In this document: positions 36,217 to 48,035 of the stretch, piece by piece
Position numbering within the stretch: the stretch's first letter is position 1
Layout: each line of letters starts with the position of its first letter
NCBI GenBank assembly: GCA_014529385.2
Contig: CM043955.1
Span: 153,126,140-153,190,139, forward strand
Source of the DNA: Adiantum capillus-veneris
Lineage: Eukaryota > Streptophyta > Polypodiopsida > Polypodiales > Pteridaceae
Direction of reading: 5' to 3'
Length of the DNA stretch: 64,000 nucleotides
Notes under the pieces: model-generated
Databases searched by the model: none
What the model was told of the DNA's origin: nothing
Seen by the model: the letters and a program-made list of their open reading frames with translations, nothing else
Position numbers and translations under genes: made by a program

Positions 36217-37000
36217 TTGAAGCTTGATGTGGTCGCCTTTGAGGATAGCTTCAGAGTAAGATGCATTATCTTCTACTCAGAGACACACCAGACTCCCGAT
36301 GGCACATTACCTAGAGTGTCGGGGTACCAATGGGAGACTACTTGTAGACGGGAGGTGAGATCAGAGTATAGAGGACGTGGGTCAGGAGGTGTGGCCATTT
36401 TATTCAGGGAGGAGTTGCAGTCTCTCATTTGTATTGTCTATAGAGATGAGCATGCCAGGTATATGTGGGTCAAGGTGAGAGAAGAGACTGGGAGGCCACT
36501 TTACATTGCAATATGCCTTTTTTCCACCAGGCACATCTCACTATGCATCCCCCAAGGGGAAGTCACCTTATATGATTTTGGATGAGGATATATGGGATTT
36601 CTCTAGAGATGCAAATGTTATCCTTTTGGGGGAATTCAATGCCAGGACAAGCACTCTCACACAGTCTTCTACGATTCCTTAGAGGAGATGTTGAGAGAAT
36701 TGGATGTCATAGATATGGGTTTGGTGAGGAGTTTGCAGGATGAAGAGAGCATGGGTTATGGGGGATATTTTATAGACATGGAGACTGCACACGGGCTGGC
36801 CATTTTGAATGGTCTACAAAGATTGCCAACATTGAGTGGGTTTACTTGTTTTCCCCCCACACACATGGGGCTAGCATAGTGGATTATGTTTTGGCGCGAC
36901 CCAATTTTAAACCCTCTATTCAATATTTTATAGTCGATCCTAGGCCTATCATTGTAGCAATAGATCATGCCCTTCTCACATTTATTGTCTCTTTTTAGTT
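36217..37000 (+). pseudogene. LINE C endonuclease region
   Basis: APE-type endonuclease remains: KLDVVAFEDSFR, FYSETHQTPDG (the E-T-H block), GSGGVAILFREELQ, SGFTCFPPTH, then in another frame SIVDYVLARPNF and AIDHALL (the final D-H). Stops at about 36,583 and 36,594 and a frame change near 36,880. It would nick target DNA to prime reverse transcription. Confidence 0.75.
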
Positions 37001-37549
37001 CAGCACAACTTCATTGACAAAAACATCCACACATACCCGATATGGTTTCATGAAAAAGACTGATTCTGCCTACATGGATGGCATATACCAACACTTAGCT
37101 ATTGAGGAGCCGGGACTCCCATTAAAGAGGATCTCACCCAAATACTAACGCATGCATTACATGATGCAACAGCAAAGGCATACCCACATAGCCAGCTTGA
37201 GCACAAACGTCGTTCTGAGAGCATGTCCCAGAATCGTTGGTATGATGATGAGTGTAGAGAAACGAAAGCTATACTTCACAGAGAGGTGTCTTTGGGAGTC
37301 ATTGCTCATAGACAATCACAAATTTCCTTTTGACGGCTTGTGTGACAAAAGAAGAGGGCTTATCTAGCTCATCTAGAGAAGGAATTGTATAAGCTATTTT
37401 TGAGCAAGGACTCAAGTGAGGCATGGAGATCCTTTTGTGAGCACTCCCCTCCACCGATTATCACATCCACTGAGACTTGGGGTGAGTATGTAGCATCTAT
37501 TTACACAATTCCAGGATAACCGCCTCTACCAGACCCCCCAATGCCATGT

Positions 37550-39830
37550 CCAAAGACATGCTTTTTCTTTACCACTAAGATGGTGAAGAAAGCTATTGAC
37601 AAAATGAGGACTAGGAGAGCATATGATCATGATGGATTGGTAGCAGAGCACTTTATACATGCCTGAGATATGCTTGCAGAACTTCTTGCATTGATGTTCA
37701 ACCGAGCCATATGTGAGGGTTTTCCTGATACTTGGAGTATGTCGATTGTTGTGCCTATTTTCAAGGCAGGGGATCCAATGATGCTTGGGAACTATTGCAC
37801 CATTATGATTGGGCACACATTGGCTAGGTTATATGCTTCTATTCTTGAGCAGCAATTGAGTAGATGGTCAAAAAGAGCAGGCATACGAGCATCAAGATAG
37901 GTAGGTTTTAGGAGAGGTTTTTCCACTCTTGATCACATATTGACACTCAGAGCTATTATTGACGACGGCAGATCACATGGTAGGAGTACTTTTTGTTCTT
38001 TTGTGGACTTCCACAAATCATTTGACACAGTCCCTAGAGCTCGACTGATGTGCAGGATACAAAAAATAGGTGTACCTATAGAGCTGATTTGGGGGATCAT
38101 TGCCCTGTATAGGATAGTTGTGGGTCAGATCCACACTCCCAAGGGGGTATCTGCTCTTTTTCACTCCACTATTGGGGTGAAACAAGGTTGTCCACTCTCC
38201 CTTACTTTATTTGGTATTTATGCGGATGAGGTTTCTGAATCTATTGAGAGGAAAGGCGACAGAGGAGAACAGTTAGTAGCGACTTGGATCCCATTGCTAC
38301 TATATGCAGATGATATTGTGTTGATCTCAGATTCACCAGAGGGAATGCAACAACATTTGGATACATTGCACACATTTGCTAGTGATAGAGGCCTATCAAT
38401 GAACCTTGGCAAGACCAAGGTTATGGTGTTCAACACCACACCAGAGCAGGTCAGGCGATCTGCACCTACCTTTGCATTTGTTCAAGAGATAGTGGAGTAT
38501 ACGGATGCATACATGTACCTCAGTGTAGTCTTTAGTATCCCAATGTTTTCTTTGAGGAGAGCAACAGAGACTAGGATGATGAGAGTATATGAGGCTTTAG
38601 GGAAGATGGAGAGGATATGTTTGTAGGTTTAGTTTCAGAAACCTCAAACAAAACTCACATCAGTTATGCTTTATGGGGTGCAAATTTGGGGGGCAACAGT
38701 GGACCGCCATAGTCGGGCTGGCAGTATTGATGGATGGAAGTGCATGGAGAGACCTTTGGTCTCTATGATTTCTCGGATGATTAGGGCCAAGCCCTCTATA
38801 CCACATGAGATTATCTATGGAGAGCTCGCTATTCCACCACTGATCATCGAGGCACTCACCAGATCCGTTTCTTTCATGCACAGTATCTGGGATCTCCCCA
38901 GAGACAGATATGCCCGCCTAGCTTTGGAGTCTTCTTGATATCTTGCCTCACAGGGAGACACCTCTTGTTGGTATGCATAGATGACATCTTTGCATGGTTT
39001 TGACATAGATAGACTACCCCCTTTCTAGTATTCGTGAGACACACCCTCCTTGTCTCTCACACGGACTGTGATCACTCAACTCATCAGACATGACTTGATT
39101 CAATTAGACACTAGGAGGACTGTGATCACTCAACTCATCAGACATGACTTGATTCAATTAGACACTAGGAGGACATGGATACAACCAATGTGTGTGCTTG
39201 GCATGAAGATGGATTTGTACAGAGAGCATCATCTTGAGCTTATAGAGGATGGTTTTGTGATTAGACCCGCCTACATGGACATGACTTGATTCAATTAGAC
39301 ACTCAACTCATCAGACATGACTTGATTCAATTAGACACTAGGAGGACATGGATACAACCAATGTGTGTGCTTGGCATGAAGATGGATTTCTACAGAGAGC
39401 ATCGTCTTGAGCTTATAGAGGATGGTTTTGTGATTAGACCCACCTACATGGACACTCATCTATCCCATGGATTAAGATGTGCTATAGGACAAATGCGCAC
39501 ATTGTCACATCAGTTAGAGATTGAGACTGGTAGATTTAGAGCAGTACCAATAGAGGTGAAGATGTTTCAACTATGCCATATAGAGCTTGAGATAGAGTTA
39601 CATCACATTTGTCATTGCCCAGTTTACTATGAGATACAAGGCCGTTTCCACTACCTATTTAGAGAGGGTTTTGAACCATTGTCCAAAGTTATGAGAGATC
39701 AATATCATAGATGCCTTGGGCTATTTGTATTAGAGTTGTGCAGACATAGGGAGAGCCTCTTGAGGAGACCAGACAGTAGGAGACACTCACAGAGGGAGAT
39801 CATTGATTTTTTCAGACTACATGCATGACA
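37550..39830 (+). pseudogene. LINE C reverse transcriptase and C-terminal region
   Basis: RT motifs in order: NYCTIMIGHTLARLYASILE, SFVDFHKSFDTVPRARL, GVKQGCPLSLTLFGIYADE, LLYADDIVLISDSPEG (YADD at about 38,302) and GLSMNLGKTKVMVFN. The C-terminal part (to TGA near 39,828) has a Cys/His-rich end (ELEIELHHICHCPVYYE). Stops at 37,900 and 38,624, plus internal duplications at 39,065-39,450. It shares the overall plan with LINEs A and B but is a distinct family. Confidence 0.85.
39065..39451 (+). repeat. Nested duplications in LINE C
   Basis: A 54-bp unit beginning ACTGTGATCACTCAACTC is repeated at 39,065 and 39,119. A larger block from ACTCAACTCATCAGAC (39,128) is repeated at 39,301, a 173-bp offset. 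The 54-bp unit preserves frame; the 173-bp offset does not. Confidence 0.85.
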
Positions 39831-39957
39831 TTCAGATGAGCAAGCATCACAGAAGACTTCAGAGTCCACGTGTACCATAGGTACACTAGATGACAGGTCC
39901 ATTGAACTTGGGAGATCAAAATGCCCATTATTGTGAGGGTCATCAAGACATTTGTCA

Positions 39958-40314
39958 AGCTGCATCAGAGGGTCCGGACTAATTTGGCCAGACATGGGAG
40001 ATGCCCACTCATTGAGGAGTACATTGATGAGCTCCGCCAAAGACCGATGCTGGATATCATAAGATAGGATCTAGGATCTTGATCCCAACATCTCAGCCTT
40101 TCATCTCATTTCATTTCATCCCATTCCTTTCATCGGTGGAAGCTGCATCAGAGGGTCCGGACTAATTTGGCCAGACATGGGAGATGCCCACTCATTGAGG
40201 AGGACATTGATGAGCTCCGCCAAAGACCGATGCTGGATATCATAAGATAGGATCTAGGATCTTGATCCCAACATCTCAGCCTTTCATCTCATTTCATTTC
40301 ATCCCATTCCTTTC
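39958..40314 (+). repeat. 183-bp tandem duplication in the LINE C 3' UTR
   Basis: AGCTGCATCAGAGGGTCC starts at 39,958 and 40,141, followed by nearly identical sequence including CTAGGATCTTGATCCCAAC. Only one base difference was noticed (AGTACATT against AGGACATT), so the duplication is recent. Confidence 0.9.
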
Positions 40315-40424
40315 TGTTTTTGTTCCATTTCACTTAAGCTCAGGTCAGTTTCAGTTTTTCAGTTTGTTAGTCTTTTACACAGACATTGTATCAGATTCCC
40401 CATTTGTAAACTCTTATGTCTCAT

Positions 40425-40439
40425 AGGTCAATTTGGCCT
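40425..40439 (+). other. 3' terminal hairpin of LINE C
   Basis: AGGTCAATTTGGCCT can pair like the hairpins of LINEs A and B, with one G-T pair and a 3-base loop, in the same context (CATAGGTCA) and shortly before a CT tract. Confidence 0.6.
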
Positions 40440-40469
40440 TGAAGATGTTAATATATCATTTCATTTCAT

Positions 40470-40471
<2 letters not shown>

Positions 40472-40565
<94 letters not shown>

Positions 40566-40604
40566 CAATATATATAGATACATATATACATATATATATA
40601 TATA
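40472..40604. repeat. (CT)n then (TA)-rich tract after LINE C
   Basis: About 90 bp of CT (40,472-40,561) and then TATATA-type sequence (40,567-40,604). It follows the LINE tail as in LINE A. Confidence 0.9.
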
Positions 40605-41193
40605 TTCCCACAGTGCAGTGTGCACATGTATTCACCATCCACTTGGTCATTTTCTTGAGTATGCTTTCATTCATAACACACATTCAGAGGTAGCACTAGT
40701 TGCTAGGTACCTCTAGATGCAGTCCAACTCATCGGTTAAACTCCATGCTAGGTTGGGCGCTAAGAACTCCTCCACTATGTAAATGCTAGAAAGGGGGAAA
40801 GGGAAACATGCACAAGCACACAAACAATTGGCCTCTCTATAGCCCAGGATACTCATTACACCCCAATCCACTAGAGTTCGCCTTCAAAACTCAACACCTC
40901 TGCATACAAACCACCGTCTACACGCATACCATCACATGCACGCTTAGCACAATCACTTGACAACACAACACACCAATTTTTCCCATTTGTAACCTTCACA
41001 TAGCACACACCACTCTCTCTTTCTCTCTCACACACACAGAGGTCCGAGGAGGCATACACATCTCACACAACTATCACCAGATACTTTGAGTAGACCAAAG
41101 ACAAGAAGGGGGAAAAGGGGAAGAAACGGCACAAAATCTGGCTATGATTTTCTCTAATTATGACAAGATCGTCATCTACAACAACACCATGAC

Positions 41194-41313
41194 ACTTGCT
41201 AGGATCGACTCCTTCGGCACGAGTACGACAAGCGTAAAAAAAACACTTTGGCAACTTGCTAGGACCGACTCCTTCGGCACGAGCACGACAAGTGCAAAAA
41301 AAAACACTTTAGA
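41194..41313. repeat. 60-bp tandem repeat, two units
   Basis: ACTTGCTAGGA begins at 41,194 and 41,254. Both units contain CGACTCCTTCGGCACGAG and an A-rich run. The length is a multiple of three. Confidence 0.85.
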
Positions 41314-42649
41314 AACATCCTCCTTCAAGGGATTCTCCTCACTGAGTGCTTGAGCAAAACCTCTGTTGTCGATGCCCTTGTTGGCTCCAACCTTCTTTTC
41401 CAAGGCTCCTCCAAGAGCTTCCCTCTCGAGCTCTCTCCAACTCCAAAACCAAGTCTCCCTCTTGAGCTTTACCGAGAACTCCAAAACTGTCCAAAAAAGC
41501 TGCCCCTTAGGGCATGTGTAACTGCCAATTTTAGTCGACCACTTTTCCTTTTTTAGCCATCTGCACCACTGCTTGCTATTTTTGGCTTTTGCTTGGTCTC
41601 CTAGGCATGTGGTCACCACGTGTGAGCACCCCTGGGGTTGTAATGGAAGCATGACAACAACTCTCAAGGGAAAGCCTCCCCTGATAAAATGATTTGGCCC
41701 CGAGAGACCGCGTTGTCGGAGTGCGCGTTTCTCCAGGGTCAACTAGGAAAGCGTCAGTCTTCTAGTTGTAGACACAGAAGCAAGTGAGATGTAAACCAAA
41801 TAAAACCAGTGCGGTTAAGGCCAATTTAGTGTTAATAAGATGATATAGAGATGCTTAGAGAGAATTTCAAGAGAATATCACAGATCGGAACAGAGTTAAT
41901 GACTAAAGTCCAACTTAGAACAGATATTAACACTTAATTGAGCTGGCAATCAGAAGATGTTTCCATTAAACAGATATCTGGAACCCTTGATACAAACGGT
42001 TGCATACACCAAGGTTAGTATGCCTACTGATTTGAAATCGGGCTATTCAAATAACCCAAACCCATTGGAAGCAACTCGTAATTTCCAAGCAGAACACGCA
42101 CCCTATATTGTTCCTTTGCTCTTGAATCCAGTGCTAGACGCTTCTCAAACGAGAAGCTTGCTGATAAAAAACTCCTTCTTTCGTTCCTTTCTCCCTCTGA
42201 GAGAGAGAGAGAATTCTTTTACGTGATTCCAAAGAGACCTTCCCTTCTCCCCTTCTTCACGCTTGCCCCATTCTCCAAAACAACACTTGCTTCTTCTTCT
42301 TCGACTCCTCCCGCCCACAAAAACATAACTGCTTCTTCCTCTTTCACAACACCCACTCTCCAAAACACTACCTGCTTTCTCTTCTTCGACAACTCCCGAA
42401 GAGCTCTTCCCAAAATTGTCCTCTCCAAAACTGTCAAAACTTGGCCCTTAAGGTGTGTGAGACCTCCTATTTTTAGGCCCCCGACTATTTTTGGCTTCTC
42501 GCATGTGAAGGCCCCGTATATCCGGCTTCACTTCCTTGTGACTTGAGTCATCCACTGCGCAGGATCCCCCTCTTAATCGGCACACTGACGGCACCGTCAG
42601 TGCTCCCAAGCCTCCTCTCAAAATAGGTTTGCCCTTAGGGACAAGGGAA

Positions 42650-44690
42650 CAACACTGCCACGCGGCTTGCCATGTCATCAATTGACCATAGTGCCGTCCC
42701 CAGCTGTCGACGATCATCGGCTGGGACAATGTCGCTGCCTTTGTCAAAAGTGCCACCAACTACCGCACGAGAGCCGCCAGCGGTAGCGCCCGCAGGGCCA
42801 CAACCATAGCCTTCAAATGTCCAAGATTTCCACACCATTGAGATACCTAATATGGGGGCCGCTTGCAGTATATACACCCTTCGATCTCTTGTTCATGTGC
42901 GCATATGGGATCACTTGACTCCATGTGGAAGCCTCCCAATTCCCCTCCAATGCTCCAAAAGAAACCCCCTTAAAATTTTTGAGAAACTCCCTTTTCTTCC
43001 CCCAACTTCCACTACCTATAGTTGGACCCCCAGTATTCAGATTTTTGAGTCGTCAAGACCGGATGAAAGGCACCATCCCCTACTCTGAGCTCTATGCATG
43101 AGAGCCGTAAACTCCTATGGCCCTCTCTTGCCACATAGAACACATGCACAACCTGGCGACGCTTTAGAAAACTCAAACGGCACATTTATCGAGGTGGCCA
43201 ACCTTGCACAAACTTGGCCACCGTTAAAACTTTTACTACCAATAACTTGACATCCAAAGCTCCGATTGCCGATCTAAAAAGACCATCAAGATCCATAAAT
43301 CAAGCACTACACACCCATCTGCTGAAACTGGCTCGAACCACCTGGCATCACTTAGCCTATCAGTCTCATATGTGCAATCACTTCCAACTTCAAACTCAAA
43401 TATCTTGCAATCTACAACTCCGTTTGATGAGCCGTCTGAACCTGTTCCTTCAACACTTCAAGCTCTACATATCCAAGCCAAGAACCAACACCTCGAACAT
43501 TCTTCACCTGCCACCCTGTCAGGCCCTATCTGGAGCCCTTCTTGCTCTAGAAACCCACATAAAGCATACATCTCCGGACACTTGCTGACATATCAAATGT
43601 TAACATTATTCATAAGTTGACAAAACCTCGAATATGTATGCGGATTTACATCTTTCACCACTATGCCCGCAAAGCAGCACGACAGCGTGTGAACGACCAC
43701 CGCTAGGCATTCCACATCAACATCATGCTCATGGCCCACAGTCCGTTGGCCAACCAAAAGTCCAATAGAACAGTGGCAGCGCTCGATAGGGTCGTCGCCA
43801 ATAGCGGCGCCACGCAGCACCCAAAGAGGCAAACAACGCCCGCAACCATAGCCGGAGAGCTCTTCACTCTCTCTCCCACTTGTTGTCCTATTGTGGCCTC
43901 ATGGTGTAGCACATATACCACGCCTTCTTGCCTCCTTGCATGCTATGTGGGATAAATCCATGACACGTGGCAGTCTCCTATGCACTTGGCTCCAAAGGCC
44001 TCCACAACCTTCTCAAAAAACTTCAAAAAAAACATTTTCTTCCACCCTTTCTAAACATGTTCCATTTAGTGCACATGGTTTCAATCATCGAGCCATCAAA
44101 ACTAACCAAACCCTAACATTCTCACTTCATCTCATGCAAACCCCATTGTCTTTGGACTTTGCCGAGCACTCCAACCAAACTGACAAAAACTTGAAAAAAC
44201 CATCTGGCATTGCTTCTCTTTGGCCAGTAACTTTGCAACCGTGAGCCTAATCGACGAGCCGTAAACTCGTGGCCTTTACTTGCCGTGTAGAATGCATACA
44301 AATCCTTGCAAGGCTCCAAAATGATCAAATGGCACATTGACCAAGGCGACCTATTTGTCACACAACTGGCCTCGAGTGAAATTTCAACTGGTAATATCTT
44401 TCTCATTCTGGCTCTAGATTATAAGACCAACATGCTCCACATGATGAGAACTTTAGGCCCATGCATTCACATCAGCTTTGATCACATGTCTCCACTTGTC
44501 ATGTTCGTCTTCGATCTGCAAACACCTCCAGCTTTTAGACCAGCTTGTAGACCATACTTAGGGCCACCTTTGGCACTCTCGTCTCTACACTTTCAACACT
44601 TCAAAGATGCACCTTTGACAGGCACCATAACAAAGCATTCTAGCCTTGAAAACCACATATAGCATACATAACTGCTACCACTTGCTTGCT
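42650..44690. repeat. Diverged tandem repeat, about 1.1 kb units
   Basis: Unit 1 (about 42,650-43,610) and unit 2 (about 43,720-44,690) share ordered blocks: an ACCGC/CGCC-rich start with ACAACCATAGCC/GCAACCATAGCC, GCTCCAAA(A/G), GAGCCGTAAACTC, GGCACATT-GAGG/AAGG, and a shared end (CTAGAAACCCACATAAAGCATACAT against CTTGAAAACCACATATAGCATACAT). Overall similarity is low, so the event is old. Confidence 0.5.
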
Positions 44691-44869
44691 CTTGATCTCC
44701 ATAGTTGCTCCATCATTTGGCAAGCCCTTGAAATCTTGATTTGTACTCTTTGCAGTACCGACCAACTTTGGTTGCACCAACGCTTCCAGAAATCTGATGT
44801 ATATTGAAATTGTGTAATTTTTGCACAGATCCTTGGGCACGGGTATCTCTTAAAATTTATTTCCAACAT

Positions 44870-45560
44870 TTGATTTGGTATTATAGTTCCAAGTGTGAGA
44901 AGTTCCCAAAGTATTGAAGTGTTATTTTGGATCCCCTTAGGTACCATGTAGACACACTACAATTACCCTGCATAGTATCAAATTGGATCCATAGTACCAA
45001 ATTGTGTACTTTTTTGTATAGTACATATTACCAAATTAGATCCATAATACTAAATTAGGAACTTTTCTAGATACAAAAAAGCACCAAAATTGGCACTATG
45101 CATCTACTTTGGTACTTTGTAGGATACATTGAAAGCACCAAATTTGTTTCCAAAACCCGATTTGGTATTATACTACCAAGTGTGAGTAGCACACAAAAGT
45201 ACCAAATTAGAACTGTGCATCCATACTTTTGTTCATTGCAACCAAAAAATTATAATGTGCATCATTTTTGGTACTATACAAAATCTAGAGAAGCACAAAA
45301 CTTGGTAATATGGAGGTAGGAATTGAACTTGGTAATATGGAGGTAGGAATTGATACCTACAATGACAGTATGGAGCTAGGAATCGGTAGTGTGGAGCTGA
45401 AAATTGGTACCTACAATGATTGCTGCCCAAAAAGTACTAAACTAGTACTGTATGGCCGAGAGGAATTGCTGGCCAAAAACTACCAATTTGTATTGTACAT
45501 CCAAATGTGGTGTTGCCCAAAGACTAAAAATTTTGTACTATTCCAATAGAAACCAACAAC
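44870..45560. repeat. Degenerate ACCAAATT-type motif array
   Basis: Variants of (T)ACCAAATT(A/T)G and its complement AATTTGGTA occur at irregular spacing through this 0.7 kb, with GGTACTAT/GGTATTAT, and a near-perfect local duplication GGTAATATGGAGGTAGGAATTG at about 45,303 and 45,331. No ORF of note. Confidence 0.5.
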
Positions 45561-46539
45561 ACCAAGGATTGCATTGTAGAAAAAAAACATTATCTAAGAG
45601 TCATCTAGAAGATGTATGGATTCTAGGCTTACAAATATCCTTCTTTTAGGTGAAACTCTCATTTTAGATTTTGATATTGTGGTCACCAAATATCCAGTTT
45701 CACTTGTATTGTCTGTGGCAAGCACTAAGTGGCAACACTTCATCCTCATCTTTCATTTCTAGCCAACTATTTGTTGCCGCTATATTCCATCGATGAACAC
45801 CCAAGACAACAAGTTTAGATTGGTCACTGACGTTGTTCTCTAATCAGCATTGTTCAGTATCATCTTCAAAGAGAGTGCGGTACTTTTAGCTGAGTCAAAG
45901 TGCTAAGAATGCCAAAAAGAAGACTTAATTGTACATCAAAACTCCTCAACTTGGAAAATGGTTGATAATGCAAGCTGCTCTAGAATTTCTTGTTGTCCTA
46001 TTGTTGTTATTTCTTGGGTCTGGCATTGCCAACATCTAGCCATGGCTTTACATATATTGTTCGTTGACTTGGTTCTTGAAAGTTTATATGTCTTAGTAGG
46101 GTTGTTCTCCTTGCATTGTTGCTCATGCTTCTTTTGCACACGATAGCCCCGTAGAACTTCTTGGTTGCTAACAAGTTTGTGAACGCTCATGGTTTCCATG
46201 ATAGGAACCTCTATAAATGTAGATATCCTTGACTCAAGATTGGTGAAGGGATCATGCTCAGCTTCCATCATCATCTCCATAGATATGGTACTGGCTTGGG
46301 TTTCCATGGATGTAGAGAGAGAGAGAGAGTAACAAAATTTGCTTCCTTGCACGTTGAAAGTCCCACACACGTTTACACCTACGTCGATTTGTTAATGGAA
46401 CGTTTCAAAAAAATGACTAGAGTATTAAACCTTCGAGAATTTTCACTTTAATTTTTCTCCTTTATTTTCTTGTTCTACTTAGGAAATCCACCAAGCCTAT
46501 GTGATGTCAAGGACAACCAGTTTTGCATCACCATCCCTT

Positions 46540-48035
46540 GCTTTTAGCTCATAATGGCCCATGAAGGCTTGTACCTCCCTAACTTTTGTTGGTCGTGGTA
46601 GAGCAATAATCACTTGAATCCTTTCAAAATTTGTGGAAATGATGTTCTTGGACACAATGTGCCCTATGATTTTTCATTGTCTTGCCATGAAGACACATTT
46701 TTTCAAATTTGAGCAGATACGATAGGTCCTGCATTTTTCAAAGATCTTCTTCGAGTGTTCTATGTGCTCATTTCTCAAAAGAGAATGCACACATAAGTCA
46801 TCCATGTAAATTTCTAAGAATTGTATTAGATATTCCTTAAAAGCATGACTCATCAACCTTTGGAATGTGGCAGGTGCATTGGTTAAGCCAAAACATCACT
46901 CTATAAGCAAATGTGCCCCATTTTGTAGCAAAGTCTATCTTATGTTAATCCTCTGTCTTTATAGCAAGATGCTTGTAGCCTGAAAATCCGTCAAGCAAGC
47001 TATAAGCTTCCTTACCTGCAACTCCCTCTATCACATGATCAATTATTGGCAAGGGATAGTTGTCTCTAATAGTAGCAGTGTTTACTTGTTTGAGATTTAC
47101 ACCACATAATTTTTTGTTTTTCTTGGGCACTAACACATTTGATGAAACCCAGTCCGTATGCTCAATCTTGATAAAATCCGCTTCCTTAATCTTGTCTATC
47201 TCCTCTTTTTGGAAAAAGTTATAGATATAGAGGCATTGTTTGCGAGGTTTTGCATCACCATTAAGGGGCATCGTGGGTTGAAAAATGTTGGTAGCCGTAA
47301 GGTCATGTATGACATGCTTGTGGCCAAGGCTCTTCCACTTTTGGAATTTTCCTCATCACTTATGACTTTGATTCATGTGTGGTGTTAGTTACCCCATTGT
47401 CCAATGTTGTTTTTGTCTCAAGTTTCATTTGATCGTTTCTTTTTGTCTCTTCTATGCTCTATTTCCCTATCCCTATGTGGATTAAAACCTTGTATCTAGC
47501 CATGTTTGGGTTTTTTTGGATCCATTAGAGCTTGAGCTATCTCTATGAGCTCTAGTCTCTGTTTCTCAACTTCAGGATGTGAATATGTCAGCCATCTCCT
47601 TTCTAGTGGTTGATTGGTTTTCAATCTTGCTTTGTAAGCTTGCAATAGAGCCTCTAAGGGTTCTATAACTTTATCCACTAAGACTGAACCTTCTGTTGAC
47701 TCTTTTGGATGCCACGACTCCTTTCTTTTGAATTTTGGGTGACATAGCTCCTTCCATTTAAATTCTGTTCTCTTTTTCATGTTTCAGCTGCTCTCAATCT
47801 TGTCGCAGCTCCATTTCTAAGGCAGACTTCTTTTTTAAACTCTTTGCTTTCATTTTGTCTCGTTTGTCTTTCCATGATTTTCTTTGAGTCCTTACCAACA
47901 AGCTTTTAAATTTTGTTTGAATAGGTAGTTTGTTTTTGTCCTTGATCCATGTGTTATTTATAGCTTTTTGAGCTTGAGCTCTAGTCACCACATTAATTGG
48001 AGTTGTAGGCTTGGTTTTTGACCACTCAAGCAAAT
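46540..48035 (-). pseudogene. Ty3/gypsy RT relic, minus strand
   Basis: From high to low coordinates: an Arg/Lys-rich linker beginning near VVTRAQAQKAI (47,940-48,000), a Lys/Glu-rich stretch, the RT entry (KEEIDKIKEADFIKIEH then DWVSSNVLVPKKNKK), YPLPIIDHVIE and YSLLDGFSGYKHLAI, YMDDLCVHS (46,800), GHIVS and LPRPTKVREVQAFMGH at the RT end (about 46,550). Frameshifts and stops separate the blocks. RNase H and integrase are not seen below 46,540. It belongs to a gypsy group different from the 14-27 kb element. Confidence 0.8.

Larger units (their letters stand above)
40605..46539. other. No supported gene; repeat-built non-coding region
   Basis: No family motif was found. ORFs are short or lie in repeat units. 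A minus-strand ORF (41,176-41,742) is open but unrecognised and contains the 60-bp repeat. A minus-strand ORF at 45,936-46,370 (starting MCGTFNVQG) has a Cys/Gln-rich part (ARCWQCQTQE) but no recognisable domain. Confidence 0.4.

Noticed and set aside
39065-40314. CRISPR-like array
   Set aside because: The repeats are long, directly adjacent and without unique spacers, and the surroundings are a eukaryotic LINE.
41176-41742. 188-codon minus-strand ORF as a gene
   Set aside because: No motif, and it contains a 60-bp tandem repeat whose in-frame length keeps it open. There is too little support to call it.
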